A DNA stretch of 64,000 nt from Paenibacillus_Z sp042653205. GTDB lineage: Bacteria; Bacillota; Bacilli; Paenibacillales; Paenibacillaceae. The stretch is from the NCBI RefSeq assembly GCF_042653205.1, contig NZ_JBHSHY010000008.1, forward strand, positions 1 to 64,000, given 5' to 3'. Below are positions 1-9,449 of this stretch, in pieces. Positions within the stretch are counted from its first letter, which is position 1. Each line of letters starts with the position of its first letter. The notes beneath the pieces are model-generated. The model worked only from the letters and a program-made list of their open reading frames with translations. It was not told where the DNA came from and ran no database searches. The translations under genes were made by a program, and so were the position numbers.

Positions 1-1926
1 GGCGCGGACGCGCCCGCGGCGGCGGCAGTGCCCGCCGCCGCCGAGGCGCTCGCGCCGCAGCGCGAGGCCGCGGAGCGGCTGAGCCGTGCCGCCGCGCTGT
101 TGGCGCCGCATCCGGCGCTGGCCGCGACAGTGGCCGGCATGCGCGAGAAGGCGGAGCGCCTGCGCAGCAGCCGCTTCACGATCGCGCTGTTCGGCGCGTT
201 CAGCGCGGGCAAGTCGTCGCTCGCCAACGCCCTGCTCGGCGAGCCGGTCCTGCCGGTGTCGCCGAATCCGACGACCGCCGCGGTTAACCGGATCGTGCCG
301 CCGGCGGCGGACCGTCCGCATGGCACGGCCAGCGTCGTGATGAAGGCGCGCGAGGCCATGCTGGACGATCTGCGCTATTCGCTCGGCCTGCTCGGCGAAG
401 AAACCGGGAAGCTGAGCGAAGACGGGCTGCTGCAGGCGATCCGCAAGCTGTCCCCGGACGGCGTGCATGCCGGCGGGCGTCCGCACTACAGCTTCCTGAA
501 GGCGGCGGCCAAAGGCTGGGCGGAGCATGCATCGCTGCTCGGTCAGCGGTTCGCCGTGTCCGGCGAAGACTACCGCCGCTACGTGGCGGAGGAATCGCGT
601 TCCTGCTTCGTCAGCGAGATCGAGCTGCATCACGCGAATCCGCTGACCGCGCAGGGCATCGTGCTCGTCGACACGCCGGGCGCCGATTCCGTCAACGCGC
701 GCCATACGGGCGTTGCGTTCAATTACATCAAGAACGCGGACGCGATCTTGTTCGTCACCTACTACAACCATGCCTTCTCGCAGGCGGACCGGCAGTTCCT
801 GATGCAGCTCGGCCGCGTGAAGGATCAATTCGAGCTCGATAAAATGTTCTTCCTCGTCAACGCCGCCGACCTGGCCGCGAGCCGGGAAGAGCTGGAGGGG
901 GTGCTCGCGCATGTCGAGCGCAACCTGCAGCAGCACGGCATCCGCTTCCCGCGGATGTTCCCCGTCTCGAGCCTGCAGGCGCTGGACGGCAAGCGCACGG
1001 GCGTCGCGCGGCTGGTCGAGGAATCGGGCATCGCCGCGTTCGAGGAGGCGTTCCTCGGCTTCACGCGCGGCGATCTCGGCAACCTGGCCGTCGCCTCGGC
1101 CGAGCAGGAGCTGGAGCGCGCACGCCGGACGATCGCGAACTGGCTGGAGGCCGCGTCCGGCGACGAAGCGACTCGCGCCCGTGCCCGCGAAGCGCTGACC
1201 GCGAGCAAGGAGCGGGCGTTCCGGATCGCCGCGGCGCTGGCGGAGCCGAAGCCGCACGCGCAGCTGCAGCAGGAGCTGAAGGAGCTGGTCTTCTACGTGC
1301 TGCAGCGGGTGCAGTTCCGATTCGGCGACCATTACAATTTCGCCTTCAACCCGGCCGCGCTGCAGGATGACGGCAGAGACATGAAGAAAGCGATGTGGAC
1401 GTCGTGGCTGGAGCTGCAGCGCCTGCTGCAGATCGAGCTGGCCCAGGAGCTCGAGGCGACGTCGCTCCGTCTCGACAACACGCTCAACCGGCTCGCCGCG
1501 AAGCTGTACGCGGACGCCGCGGAGGAAGCCGCCGGCGCGCTGGAGGGCTTCGCGCCGTCGCCGTATAAACCGGCGGAGCTGCCGACGCCGGAGGAACGGA
1601 CGGCCTGGACGGCGCCGGACGTCGACCTGAAGCTGCTGTGGGGCAAGTTCAAATCGCCGAAGCATTTCTTCGAAGGCGATGGTAAGGCCGCGCTGCGCGC
1701 GGTGCTGGAGAAGGAGATCGCGGCACCGCTGCAGGACTGGATCCGGGAAGCGGAGCTGGAATGGAGCGGCCGGTACGACGGCTTCATGCGGCTGGCGTCC
1801 GCGGGCGCGGCCGAGTCGCTGCGGGACGAGATCGCGGCGTTTGCCGAAGGCAAGCTGGCTTCGTTGTCCGGCGGCGCGGATCTCGCCGGGCTGCAGCGGC
1901 TGCAGGCGGAGCTGAACGCGATTTAG
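1..1926 (+). CDS. Dynamin-like GTPase, 3' part only (gene begins before the window)
   Basis: A large GTPase of the bacterial dynamin family, which remodels or protects membranes. The reading frame is open from base 1, so the real start lies upstream. What is visible is one complete GTPase unit: P-loop GAFSAGKSS near nt 190-215, switch/G3 motif VDTPG near nt 667-681, and a G4-like VNAAD near nt 856-870. About 300 mostly helical residues follow, as in dynamin stalk regions. Bacillus DynA (YpbR) is a fusion of two dynamin units of roughly 600 residues each, and 640 residues here would fit its second half. That reading is inference. A very strong stem-loop follows the stop. Confidence 0.85.
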   Translation, partial: GADAPAAAAVPAAAEALAPQREAAERLSRAAALLAPHPALAATVAGMREKAERLRSSRFTIALFGAFSAGKSSLANALLGEPVLPVSPNPTTAAVNRIVPPAADRPHGTASVVMKAREAMLDDLRYSLGLLGEETGKLSEDGLLQAIRKLSPDGVHAGGRPHYSFLKAAAKGWAEHASLLGQRFAVSGEDYRRYVAEESRSCFVSEIELHHANPLTAQGIVLVDTPGADSVNARHTGVAFNYIKNADAILFVTYYNHAFSQADRQFLMQLGRVKDQFELDKMFFLVNAADLAASREELEGVLAHVERNLQQHGIRFPRMFPVSSLQALDGKRTGVARLVEESGIAAFEEAFLGFTRGDLGNLAVASAEQELERARRTIANWLEAASGDEATRARAREALTASKERAFRIAAALAEPKPHAQLQQELKELVFYVLQRVQFRFGDHYNFAFNPAALQDDGRDMKKAMWTSWLELQRLLQIELAQELEATSLRLDNTLNRLAAKLYADAAEEAAGALEGFAPSPYKPAELPTPEERTAWTAPDVDLKLLWGKFKSPKHFFEGDGKAALRAVLEKEIAAPLQDWIREAELEWSGRYDGFMRLASAGAAESLRDEIAAFAEGKLASLSGGADLAGLQRLQAELNAI

Positions 1927-1988
1927 CCCTCTGACGCTGACGCAGGTCGCGGCGATCCGGCATTCATTTTTCCGCGCATATACGACCC

Positions 1989-2036
1989 GAAGAAGCTTGC
2001 CGGGCGCCTCGCCAGAGGCGTTCGGCAAGCTTCTTC
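1989..2036. terminator. Long stem-loop after the dynamin gene
   Basis: A 14-bp perfect inverted repeat (1989-2002 with 2023-2036, arm GAAGAAGCTTGCCG) encloses a second hairpin, CGCCTC/GAGGCG. There is no long T-run, so it may act as a terminator or as an mRNA 3'-end stabiliser. Confidence 0.6.
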
Positions 2037-2087
2037 GCCGTGCTCGGAAATCAGGCTCGTCCGAGGCCGGGGCGTCCTACCGCGAAC

Positions 2088-2120
2088 GGCTGGAAAGCCG
2101 CGCCGCTGCGGGCTTTTTTG
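2088..2120 (+). terminator. Possible second terminator
   Basis: AAAGCC and GGCTTT flank a GC-rich loop, and the second arm runs into TTTTTT. It lies about 170 nt past the dynamin stop. No gene sits between, so it may back up the hairpin at 1989-2036. Confidence 0.45.
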
Positions 2121-2151
2121 GAAGCCCTTACAGCGTGTAAGAAATAAATCA

Positions 2152-2191
2152 TGCAAAAATGGAGGCAAATGTGCAAAAACGGAGGAATATG
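2152..2191. repeat. Two direct repeats of a 20-bp unit
   Basis: TGCAAAAATGGAGGCAAATG is followed at once by a near copy (TGCAAAAACGGAGGAATATG). The period is exactly 20 bp, about two helical turns. It lies in the 563-bp gene-free stretch 1927-2489 upstream of the ABC exporter operon. Function unknown; a regulator binding pair is possible. Confidence 0.5.
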
Positions 2192-2296
2192 GCCCTATAT
2201 GCCACGATTTCCGACGATTTCGAAGAAACCCCCCTTACTTTCGGGCCAGAAGGAAGCGCAAGCGAATATTGTCAATAATATGCCCTCGCACTCTGT

Positions 2297-2489
2297 TTGC
2301 CGTGCCGCAATCATGCTGTTAATATTCAGTCATATCTAGAAGAAACGGCCGAAAGCGCCTGCTGCGGCGCGGCTTGTTTCATCGGATGACGCCTTGCGGC
2401 GGCCGGATGGGACCGATGCCCGTACCTGGACGCAAGGCCGATAAACAAAAAAAAGCGTCACAAAACAGCACAGGGAGAGGGTTACCCAA
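2297..2489 (+). promoter_or_regulatory. Weak promoter candidate and structured leader of the exporter operon
   Basis: TTGCCG (2299-2304), 17 bp, then TAATAT, matches a housekeeping promoter at 4 of 6 bases in each box. The following ~150 nt hold a GC-rich hairpin around 2347-2373 and an 8-bp perfect stem GCCTTGCG/CGCAAGGC (2391-2398 with 2431-2438). A structured 5' leader is plausible but unproven. Confidence 0.3.
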
Positions 2490-4271
2490 TTGGAAGTCTT
2501 CAGGCAGCTTAAACCGTTTTACTGGGTCGAACGCAAGAGTTTGTTTGCTTCGATCATCTTCATGATGTTCGCCACCGCGCTTGGCCTCGTTTATCCGAAC
2601 CTGCTTCGCGTCCTCATCGACGATGTCATCGTTCCCAAAAATTTCACATGGGTGCCCGGGCTGTCGCTCGCCGTGGTCGGGGTCGTGTTCATTAAGGGCA
2701 GCATGTCGTTTCTGTCGGGCCTCTTCGGCGGCCGGCTGGGCAACCGGGTGGCGTTCCGCCTGCGCAACGCGTGTTACGAGAAGCTGCAGACGCTGTCGTT
2801 CCAGTATTACGACACCGCGAAGACCGGCGATCTCATGTCCCGTCTGACGGCGGACCTCGAGGCGGTCCGGAACTTCATTGGTTTCGGCTTCACGCAAATG
2901 CTGAACATGTTCTTGATGGTGATCTTCGGTGCGGCCATGATGTTCTCGATCCATTGGCAGCTGACGCTGATCACGCTGTGCACGATGCCGTTCCTGGCGT
3001 TCACTGCGATGCGCTTCGAGAAGAAGATCCACCCGGCGTTCCGTGAAATGCGCCAGGCGATGAGCAACCTGACCACGTCGGTGCAGGAGAACATCACCGG
3101 CGTGCGGACCGTCAAATCGTTCGCCCGCGAATCGTTCGAGATGGAGAAGTTCTCGGACCGCAGCGGCTTGTACAAAAACAATCAAATCAAGGCGTCGGGC
3201 CTCTGGGGCCGGTACTTCCCGGTCATGGAGCTTCTCGGCAGCCTGTGCGTCGTCATCTTGCTCGTCGCCGGCGGACGTCTGGTCATCAACCACTCCATCA
3301 CGCTGGGACAGATGGTTGCCTTTTACTCCATGCTCTGGTACATTATCGGCCCGATGTGGAGCATCGGCTTCCAGATCAACAACTATACGCAGTCCAAGGC
3401 ATCCGGCGAACGGCTCGTCGGCCTGCTGAACGAATACATTCACGTGAAGGACAACGACCATCCGGTCGACTTGGACGAACGGACCGCGCAAGGCCGTGTC
3501 GAGTTCCGGAACGTGACCTTCAATTACGCCGACAAATCGCCGGCTCTGACCAACGTCGACATCGACGCGAAGCCGGGCATGGTGATCGGGCTGCTCGGCG
3601 CGACGGGTGCCGGCAAATCGACGATCATCCAGCTGCTGATGCGCGCGTACAACGTCAAAACCGGCCAAATCCTGATCGACGGCATCGACATCCGCGACCT
3701 GTCGCTCGAAAGCCTGCGCCGGCAAATCGCGATCGTGTTCCAGGAAACGTTCCTGTTCTCCTGTTCCATCCGCGACAACATCGCGTACGGCATCGAGAAT
3801 GTGACGATGGAACAGATCGTTCACGCCGCCAAACTGTCGAAGGCGCATGATTTCATCATGGAGCTGCCGGACGGCTACGACACGATCGTCGGCGAACGCG
3901 GCATGGGCCTCTCCGGCGGCCAGAAGCAGCGGATCGCCATCGCGCGGGCGCTCATCAAGAACCCGCGGATTCTCGTACTTGACGACGCAACGAGCGCCGT
4001 CGACATGGAGACCGAGCACGAGATTCAAGCCGGCTTCAAGGAAGTCATGGCCGGCCGCACGACTTTCGTCATCGCGCACCGCATCTCGTCCCTCCGCCAT
4101 GCCGACGAAATCATCGTCCTGGAGGAAGGGCATGTCGCGCAGCGCGGCACGCACGATCAGCTGGTGAACGTTCCGGGACGTTACCGGGATACGTACGACA
4201 TTCAATATGCCGACCGTCCTTTAACCGCTGACGAAATCATCGCAAGAGTGGAAAGAGGGGTCGTACAGTGA
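2490..4271 (+). CDS. ABC exporter half-transporter with the degenerate catalytic site (heterodimer subunit A)
   Basis: Fused membrane and ATPase subunit of an exporter, 593 aa. The start is TTG, placed by the AGGGAGAGG site just upstream. A six-helix membrane domain covers about residues 15-310. The ATPase domain has Walker A GATGAGKST (about 370), signature LSGGQKQR and Walker B ILVLDDATSAVD. The catalytic glutamate after Walker B is an aspartate (D499), as in the non-catalytic site of heterodimeric exporters such as TM287/288 and BmrC/BmrD. The next gene overlaps by 4 nt and carries the matching degenerate signature, so the two very likely form one transporter. The substrate (drug, lipid or peptide) cannot be told. 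Confidence 0.93.
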   Translation: MEVFRQLKPFYWVERKSLFASIIFMMFATALGLVYPNLLRVLIDDVIVPKNFTWVPGLSLAVVGVVFIKGSMSFLSGLFGGRLGNRVAFRLRNACYEKLQTLSFQYYDTAKTGDLMSRLTADLEAVRNFIGFGFTQMLNMFLMVIFGAAMMFSIHWQLTLITLCTMPFLAFTAMRFEKKIHPAFREMRQAMSNLTTSVQENITGVRTVKSFARESFEMEKFSDRSGLYKNNQIKASGLWGRYFPVMELLGSLCVVILLVAGGRLVINHSITLGQMVAFYSMLWYIIGPMWSIGFQINNYTQSKASGERLVGLLNEYIHVKDNDHPVDLDERTAQGRVEFRNVTFNYADKSPALTNVDIDAKPGMVIGLLGATGAGKSTIIQLLMRAYNVKTGQILIDGIDIRDLSLESLRRQIAIVFQETFLFSCSIRDNIAYGIENVTMEQIVHAAKLSKAHDFIMELPDGYDTIVGERGMGLSGGQKQRIAIARALIKNPRILVLDDATSAVDMETEHEIQAGFKEVMAGRTTFVIAHRISSLRHADEIIVLEEGHVAQRGTHDQLVNVPGRYRDTYDIQYADRPLTADEIIARVERGVVQ

Positions 4272-6103
4272 GCGAGCAAGAAACGAAGAAACCGCGCGGC
4301 GCGCACGAACGCTTCGTCTACAAGGACGACGACGCGATCGAGAAGCCGTTTAACTGGGCGCAGGTCCGGCGCCTGTTTACGTACATGAAGCCTTACCGCA
4401 GGCAGCTGTTGCCGGTCATCCTCGTGACGATGGTGCTCGGCACGGCGACGCGGCTGGCCATTCCCGCGCTGTTCATCCAGGCGATCGACGAAGCGATTCA
4501 GCCGAAGGACGGCGGCGCGCCGAGCCTGACGAAGCTGTACCTGTACGCCGCGGCGATGCTGGCCCTATATCTTATTCAGTGGGCCGCTAACACGTACCGG
4601 ATCCGCTATACGAATATGATCGGCCAGCAGGTCATCTACGATCTGCGCCACGATTTGTTCCGTCACATCCAGAATCTGTCGTTCCGCTTCTTCGACAAAC
4701 GGCCGGCGGGCTCCGTGCTCGTGCGGGTCACGAACGATGTCAATGCCCTGCAGGATTTGTTCACGAACGGCGTTGTCAACCTGCTGATGGACTGCATCCA
4801 GCTCGTCGGCATCGTGCTCATCCTGCTCATCTGGAACTTCCAGCTCGGCATTGCGATCATGATTACGGTGCCGCTCATGTTCGTCGTCTCGACGGCGCTG
4901 CGCCGCCGGATCCGCTTCGCCTGGCAGGACGTGCGGATGAAGCAGTCGCGGATTAACGCGCACTTGAACGAGAGCATCCAGGGGATGCGCGTGACGCAGT
5001 CGTATACGCAGGAGAAATCCAACTTCGCGTTCTTCCAAAGCGTCAATCAGACGAACATCAAAGCGTGGAACAAGGCATCCGCGCTGAACCAGGCGTTCGG
5101 CCCGATCATCGAGGTCACCTCCGCGATCGGCACGCTCATTCTGTTCTGGTTCGGCTCGCATCTGATCATGACCGGCGCGATCACCGTCGGCGTCCTCGTC
5201 GGCTTCGCCAACTACGTCGGCAATTTCTGGGATCCGATCAACCGGCTCGGCCAAATGTACGCGCAGCTGCTCATCGCGATGGCGTCCTCGGAGCGGATCT
5301 TCGAATTCATCGACGAGAAGCCCACGGTCGGCGAGCTGCAGGAGGCGCGCGAGCTGCCGCGCATCTTCGGCGACGTGCAGTTCGAGAACATCGTCTTCGA
5401 ATACGAGAAGGGCCGTCCGGCGCTGAAGGGGATCGACCTGCACGTCCGGGCGGGAGAGACGATCGCGCTCGTCGGCCATACGGGCTCCGGCAAGAGCACG
5501 ATCATGAACCTGCTCTGCCGGTTCTATGATCCCGTGCAGGGCGCCGTGAAGGTCGACGGCATCGACATCCGCACCGTCACGCTGGAGAGCCTTCGCTCCC
5601 AAGTCGGCGTCGTGCTGCAGGATACGTTCATCTTCTCGGGCACGATTCGCGAGAACATCCGCTTCGGCCGCCTGGACGCGACCGACGACGAGATCGTGAA
5701 GGCCGCGACCGCCGTCGACGCCCACGACTTCATCATGAACCTTCCGGACGGGTACGACACGGAGGTTCAAGAGCGGGGCAACATCCTGTCCATGGGTCAG
5801 CGGCAGCTGCTGTCGTTCGCCCGCGCGTTGCTGGCCGATCCGCGCGTCCTCATCCTCGACGAGGCGACGGCGAGCATCGACACCGAGACCGAGCTGAAGA
5901 TCCAGGAAGCGCTCAAGAAGCTGCTTCAGGGCCGGACCTCGTTCATCGTCGCGCACCGGCTTTCGACGATCCGCAACGCCGACCGCATCGTCGTGCTCGA
6001 CCACGGCGAGATCGTCGAAATCGGCAGCCACGACGAGCTTATCCGTCATAAGGGCACGTACAACGGCTTGATCGAAGCGCAGTACCGCTTTTTATCGGCA
6101 TAA
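4268..6103 (+). CDS. ABC exporter half-transporter with the catalytic site (heterodimer subunit B)
   Basis: The 611-aa partner of the preceding subunit, starting with GTG inside the upstream stop (GTGA overlap), a sign of translational coupling. The N-terminal ~35 residues are charged. Six membrane segments cover about residues 50-340. The ATPase domain has Walker A GHTGSGKST and an intact Walker B ILILDEATASID with catalytic E532, but its signature is LSMGQRQ (507-513) instead of LSGGQ. In a head-to-tail ATPase dimer this changed signature faces the Asp-containing site of subunit A. One ATP site is therefore degenerate and one canonical. Family YheH/BmrD-like; substrate unknown. Confidence 0.93.
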   Translation: MSEQETKKPRGAHERFVYKDDDAIEKPFNWAQVRRLFTYMKPYRRQLLPVILVTMVLGTATRLAIPALFIQAIDEAIQPKDGGAPSLTKLYLYAAAMLALYLIQWAANTYRIRYTNMIGQQVIYDLRHDLFRHIQNLSFRFFDKRPAGSVLVRVTNDVNALQDLFTNGVVNLLMDCIQLVGIVLILLIWNFQLGIAIMITVPLMFVVSTALRRRIRFAWQDVRMKQSRINAHLNESIQGMRVTQSYTQEKSNFAFFQSVNQTNIKAWNKASALNQAFGPIIEVTSAIGTLILFWFGSHLIMTGAITVGVLVGFANYVGNFWDPINRLGQMYAQLLIAMASSERIFEFIDEKPTVGELQEARELPRIFGDVQFENIVFEYEKGRPALKGIDLHVRAGETIALVGHTGSGKSTIMNLLCRFYDPVQGAVKVDGIDIRTVTLESLRSQVGVVLQDTFIFSGTIRENIRFGRLDATDDEIVKAATAVDAHDFIMNLPDGYDTEVQERGNILSMGQRQLLSFARALLADPRVLILDEATASIDTETELKIQEALKKLLQGRTSFIVAHRLSTIRNADRIVVLDHGEIVEIGSHDELIRHKGTYNGLIEAQYRFLSA

Positions 6104-6220
6104 TTCTTGCATTTTCGGCACGGAACCTCCACAATGGAAGAAAAAACGCGTCCGGCGGAACGGAAACCGTTCGTCTCCGCCTCCGCCGGCGCGATCTTCC
6201 CGGGAGGTTCTTTTTGTCTT

Positions 6221-7402
6221 ATGTATGGATCGCCTTATTCCGCCAACGCCCGTAAAATCATGCTGCTCGGTTCCGGCGAGCTCGGCAAGGAGGTCGTCAT
6301 CGAAGCCCAGCGCCTCGGCATCGAGACGATCGCCGTCGACCGTTATCCTAACGCGCCCGCGATGCAGGTCGCGCACCGGTCCTATGTGATCGACATGCTG
6401 GACGCCGACGCGCTCCGCGAGCTTATTCTGAAGGAGACGCCGGATCTCATCGTCCCCGAGATCGAAGCGATCGCGACGGGCGCGCTCGTCGAGCTGGAGC
6501 AGGAAGGCTGGGGCGTCATTCCGACGGCGCGCGCCGCGCTCCTGACGATGGACCGCGAAGGTATCCGCCGGCTGGCGGCGGAGACGCTCGGCTTACCGAC
6601 GGCGCCGTACCGGTTCGCCGACACGCTCGAGGAGATGCGGGCGGCCGTGGCCGAGCTGGGCACGCCGTGCGTCGTCAAGCCGATCATGAGCTCCTCCGGC
6701 AAAGGCCAGAGCGTGTGCAAAACCGAGGCGGACGCCGAAGCCTGCTGGCACTACGCAATGGAAGGCGGCCGCGCGAAGAAGCAGCGCGTCATCGTCGAAG
6801 GCTTCATTACCTTCGAGTCCGAAATCACGCTGCTCACGGTCCGCTCCGCTTCCGGCACGTCGTTCTGCGCGCCGATCGGCCACGTGCAGAAGGACGGCGA
6901 CTACATTGAGTCGTGGCAGCCGCACGAGATGTCGGCGCAGCAGATCGCGCAGGCCGAGGAGATCGCCCGCAAAGTGACGGACGAGCTCGGCGGCTACGGC
7001 ATCTACGGCGTGGAGCTGTTTCTGACGAAGGACGGCGTGCTGTTCAGCGAAGTGTCCCCGCGTCCGCACGACACCGGCATGGTCACGATGGCGACGCAGG
7101 ACCTGTCGGAATTCGCGCTGCACGCGCGCGCCGTTCTAAACTTCCCGATTCCGACCATACGGCTGCTGACGCCAGGCGCGACCTACACGCTGAAGGCAGA
7201 CCGCGACGCCGAGTCGTTCCGGATCGACGGCCTGCAGCACGCGCTTGCCGTTCCGAACACGCAGGTGCGCGTATTCGGCAAGCCCGTCACGAAGCCGGGA
7301 CGCCGCATGGCCGTCGCCCTCAGCACGGCGGCCGACGCGGAGCAGGCGCGAGCGCTTGCGAAGCAGGCCGCGCAGTCGCTCGTCATCCGATATGACGAAT
7401 AA
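6221..7402 (+). CDS. purT: Formate-dependent phosphoribosylglycinamide formyltransferase (GAR transformylase 2)
   Basis: ATP-grasp enzyme of purine synthesis that makes formyl-GAR from GAR, formate and ATP, replacing the folate-dependent PurN step. The protein is 394 aa if it starts at the ATG at 6221, behind GGGAGG; a longer frame to 6107 adds 38 residues unlike the family and lacks a ribosome-binding site. The N-terminal MLLGSGELGKEV and later VDRYPNAPAMQVAHRS are hallmark PurT sequence. The ATP-grasp region includes VVKPIMSSSGKGQS and FSEVSPRPHDTGMVT near the C-terminus. It stands alone, not in a pur operon, and no purine riboswitch is evident upstream. A strong terminator follows. Confidence 0.96.
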   Translation: MYGSPYSANARKIMLLGSGELGKEVVIEAQRLGIETIAVDRYPNAPAMQVAHRSYVIDMLDADALRELILKETPDLIVPEIEAIATGALVELEQEGWGVIPTARAALLTMDREGIRRLAAETLGLPTAPYRFADTLEEMRAAVAELGTPCVVKPIMSSSGKGQSVCKTEADAEACWHYAMEGGRAKKQRVIVEGFITFESEITLLTVRSASGTSFCAPIGHVQKDGDYIESWQPHEMSAQQIAQAEEIARKVTDELGGYGIYGVELFLTKDGVLFSEVSPRPHDTGMVTMATQDLSEFALHARAVLNFPIPTIRLLTPGATYTLKADRDAESFRIDGLQHALAVPNTQVRVFGKPVTKPGRRMAVALSTAADAEQARALAKQAAQSLVIRYDE

Positions 7403-7419
7403 TCCGCTTTGATTGTTAT

Positions 7420-7490
7420 CCGCGCATGTCAATGCGCGGCCGTATCCCGGGAATCCGGACGATCGGCCGCGGACATGCACGGATTTTTTT
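7420..7490 (+). terminator. Nested terminator after purT
   Basis: An outer 10-of-11-bp stem (7420-7430 with 7472-7482) encloses a GCGGCCG/CGGCCGC stem and runs straight into TTTTTTT at 7484-7490. Confidence 0.85.
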
Positions 7491-7619
7491 ATCGTCGGCC
7501 GCGCTTCGCCTTTCCTAGAAATGGGTGGAATTTGCAAATTGACTTCGAAAGCATTACTTTAAAAAGACTAAGCCTTTTGTGAAAGCCATTGATTTCAAAC
7601 AATAGGAGAGACCACACAG

Positions 7620-8447
7620 ATGAGACCGTTATCCTCCGGAAGCTTATGGAAAATCATCGGGATATCCGCCGTTTTGTCGACCCTGCTCCTGCTCGCGGGG
7701 TTCGCTTACGCCGTCAAGGACATGCTGTATCCGAAAGGCGAGGCGTTCGCGGGGAGCGCGAACGTGCCGGCTCTGCCGGCGGGAGGCAAGCTGAGCGAGG
7801 GCAAAGAGATCTCGATCACGGCCATCGGCGACTCGCTGACGAAAGGAACCGGCGACGGATCGGGTGAAGGCTACGTAAAGCAAGTCGTCGCGCTGCTGAA
7901 GAAGAAGTACCCGGACACGACCGTCCGGCTCAACAACAACTTGGCCGTCAACGGCTTGAAAGCCGACCGGCTCGAGCAGCTGCTCGACACGGACAAGGGC
8001 TACGGCTTCGCGCTCAGACAGGCGAACGTGATTCTCTTCACCATCGGCGGGAACGATCTGTTCCAGGTGGCCTCGGGCACGAGCCCGGACAAGGCGGCGG
8101 GCATGCTGAGCCTGGATAAGCTGAAGGCCGAGCTGCCGCAGGGCTTGAACCGGCTGGCGCAGGTCGTGAAGCGGCTGCATGCGATTAATCCCAACGCGCA
8201 GATCGTATACGTCGGCTTGTACAATCCGTTTTACGACATCCCGGAATACCGCGACGGCTCGCTGCAGATCCAGCAGTGGAACGACCGTGCGTACGAGCTG
8301 CTTCACCAGTACCCCAACATGACGATGATCCCGACGTTCGATCTGTTCGAGGACGCGATCGGCCGGTACCTATCGTCGGACCATTTTCATCCCAATCACG
8401 ACGGGTACGCGCAGATCGCCGCCCGCATCATGCAGTCATTGGAATAG
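7620..8447 (+). CDS. SGNH/GDSL-family hydrolase, membrane-anchored or secreted
   Basis: Serine esterase or lipase-like enzyme, 275 aa. An N-terminal hydrophobic segment (about residues 12-30, LSTLLLLAGFAYAV) acts as signal or anchor. The family blocks are in order: GDSLTKG with the nucleophile serine, GGNDL with the oxyanion asparagine, and DHFHPNHDGY with the catalytic Asp and His. The start is the ATG at 7620, behind ATAGGAGAG. It resembles B. subtilis YpmR and similar lysophospholipase-like proteins; the substrate is not predictable. The ABC transporter gene that follows is 12 nt away and may share the transcript. Confidence 0.9.
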   Translation: MRPLSSGSLWKIIGISAVLSTLLLLAGFAYAVKDMLYPKGEAFAGSANVPALPAGGKLSEGKEISITAIGDSLTKGTGDGSGEGYVKQVVALLKKKYPDTTVRLNNNLAVNGLKADRLEQLLDTDKGYGFALRQANVILFTIGGNDLFQVASGTSPDKAAGMLSLDKLKAELPQGLNRLAQVVKRLHAINPNAQIVYVGLYNPFYDIPEYRDGSLQIQQWNDRAYELLHQYPNMTMIPTFDLFEDAIGRYLSSDHFHPNHDGYAQIAARIMQSLE

Positions 8448-8459
8448 GAGGGAATGCGC

Positions 8460-9449
8460 ATGCAACACGCGAGACAGGAGGCCGGGCGAACGGCTAATCG
8501 AGACGCCGTGCTGTCCGTCCGGAACGTCAAGAAGCACATCGGCGGCAAGCCGATCATCAAGGACGTCACGTTCGAAGTTAGGGCCGGCGAAATCTTCGGG
8601 TTTCTCGGGCCGAACGGCGCCGGCAAAACGACGACGATCCGCATGCTCGTCGACCTGATCAAGCCGTCTTCGGGCGAAATTCTGATCTGCGGCGAAGACA
8701 TCCGCCGCCATCCGGAAGCCGCGCTGCGGCACGTCGGCTGCATCGTGGAAAATCCCGAAGCCTATACCTATTTGACGGGCTGGGAAAATCTCGAGTACTT
8801 CGCGCGGATGCAGCGTGGCATCGACGACGCGCGCATTCGCGAGGTCGCCGCCATCGTCGGCCTCGACGCGCGCATCCACGATAAGGTGAAAACCTATTCG
8901 CTCGGCATGCGGCAGCGGCTCGGCATCGCGCAGGCGCTGCTCGGCCGGCCGAAGCTGCTCATCCTGGACGAGCCGACGAACGGGCTCGATCCGAAGGGCA
9001 TCAAGGAGCTGAGGGAATTCGTCCGCATGCTGGCGAACCAGGGCATGAGCCTGTTCATCTCGAGCCACCTGCTGAGCGAGATCCAGCTGATGTGCGACCG
9101 CGTCGCCATTATCAGCCGCGGGGAGGTGCTCGCCGTCGGCACGGTAGACGAGCTGATTCACGGCGCGGACAATTACGTCGTCTGGCAGTTCGAGCAGCCG
9201 GAGGCAGGACGGCGGCTGCTCGCGGACGAGCGCGGCGTCGAGCTCGTGCCGGAGCACGAGCACTGGATCGACGAGAGTTTGCTCGCGGGGATGAAGGAAG
9301 CGCTCATCACGGCGATGAATCCGGAGCGGATCTCGTCCTTGGTCGAGAAGGCGGTGCGCGCCGGCATCGGCATCGTCTCGGTGCAGAGCGTCGCGCCGAC
9401 GCTGGAACAGTTATTTTTACGGATGACGGAAGGTGAAAGCATTGGATAG
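8460..9449 (+). CDS. ABC-2 transporter ATP-binding protein
   Basis: Soluble ATPase of an ABC-2 exporter, 329 aa. Walker A is GPNGAGKTT, the signature region reads SLGMRQRLGIAQALL, and Walker B is LLILDEPTNGLDP. The ~100-residue C-terminal extension is common in CcmA/BcrA-type ATPases. An ATG at 8454 is only 1 nt from the GGAGGG site, so the next ATG (8460, spacing 7) is preferred. It overlaps the downstream permease gene. Such pairs often give antimicrobial resistance or peptide export, but nothing here shows the substrate. Confidence 0.93.
   Translation: MQHARQEAGRTANRDAVLSVRNVKKHIGGKPIIKDVTFEVRAGEIFGFLGPNGAGKTTTIRMLVDLIKPSSGEILICGEDIRRHPEAALRHVGCIVENPEAYTYLTGWENLEYFARMQRGIDDARIREVAAIVGLDARIHDKVKTYSLGMRQRLGIAQALLGRPKLLILDEPTNGLDPKGIKELREFVRMLANQGMSLFISSHLLSEIQLMCDRVAIISRGEVLAVGTVDELIHGADNYVVWQFEQPEAGRRLLADERGVELVPEHEHWIDESLLAGMKEALITAMNPERISSLVEKAVRAGIGIVSVQSVAPTLEQLFLRMTEGESIG

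Noticed and set aside
2379..4205. 608-codon reverse frame opposite the ABC exporter gene
   Set aside because: It is the mirror of a well-motifed ABC gene; in this GC-rich genome reverse frames stay open by codon bias. The translation is an Arg/Asp/His-rich string with no domain. The same holds for 4565-6049, 10759-12507, 22611-24308, 26663-28360 and 42448-44187 on the minus strand.
6104..6220. Purine riboswitch before purT
   Set aside because: No three-way junction pattern or conserved loop sequences could be found in the 117-nt gap.
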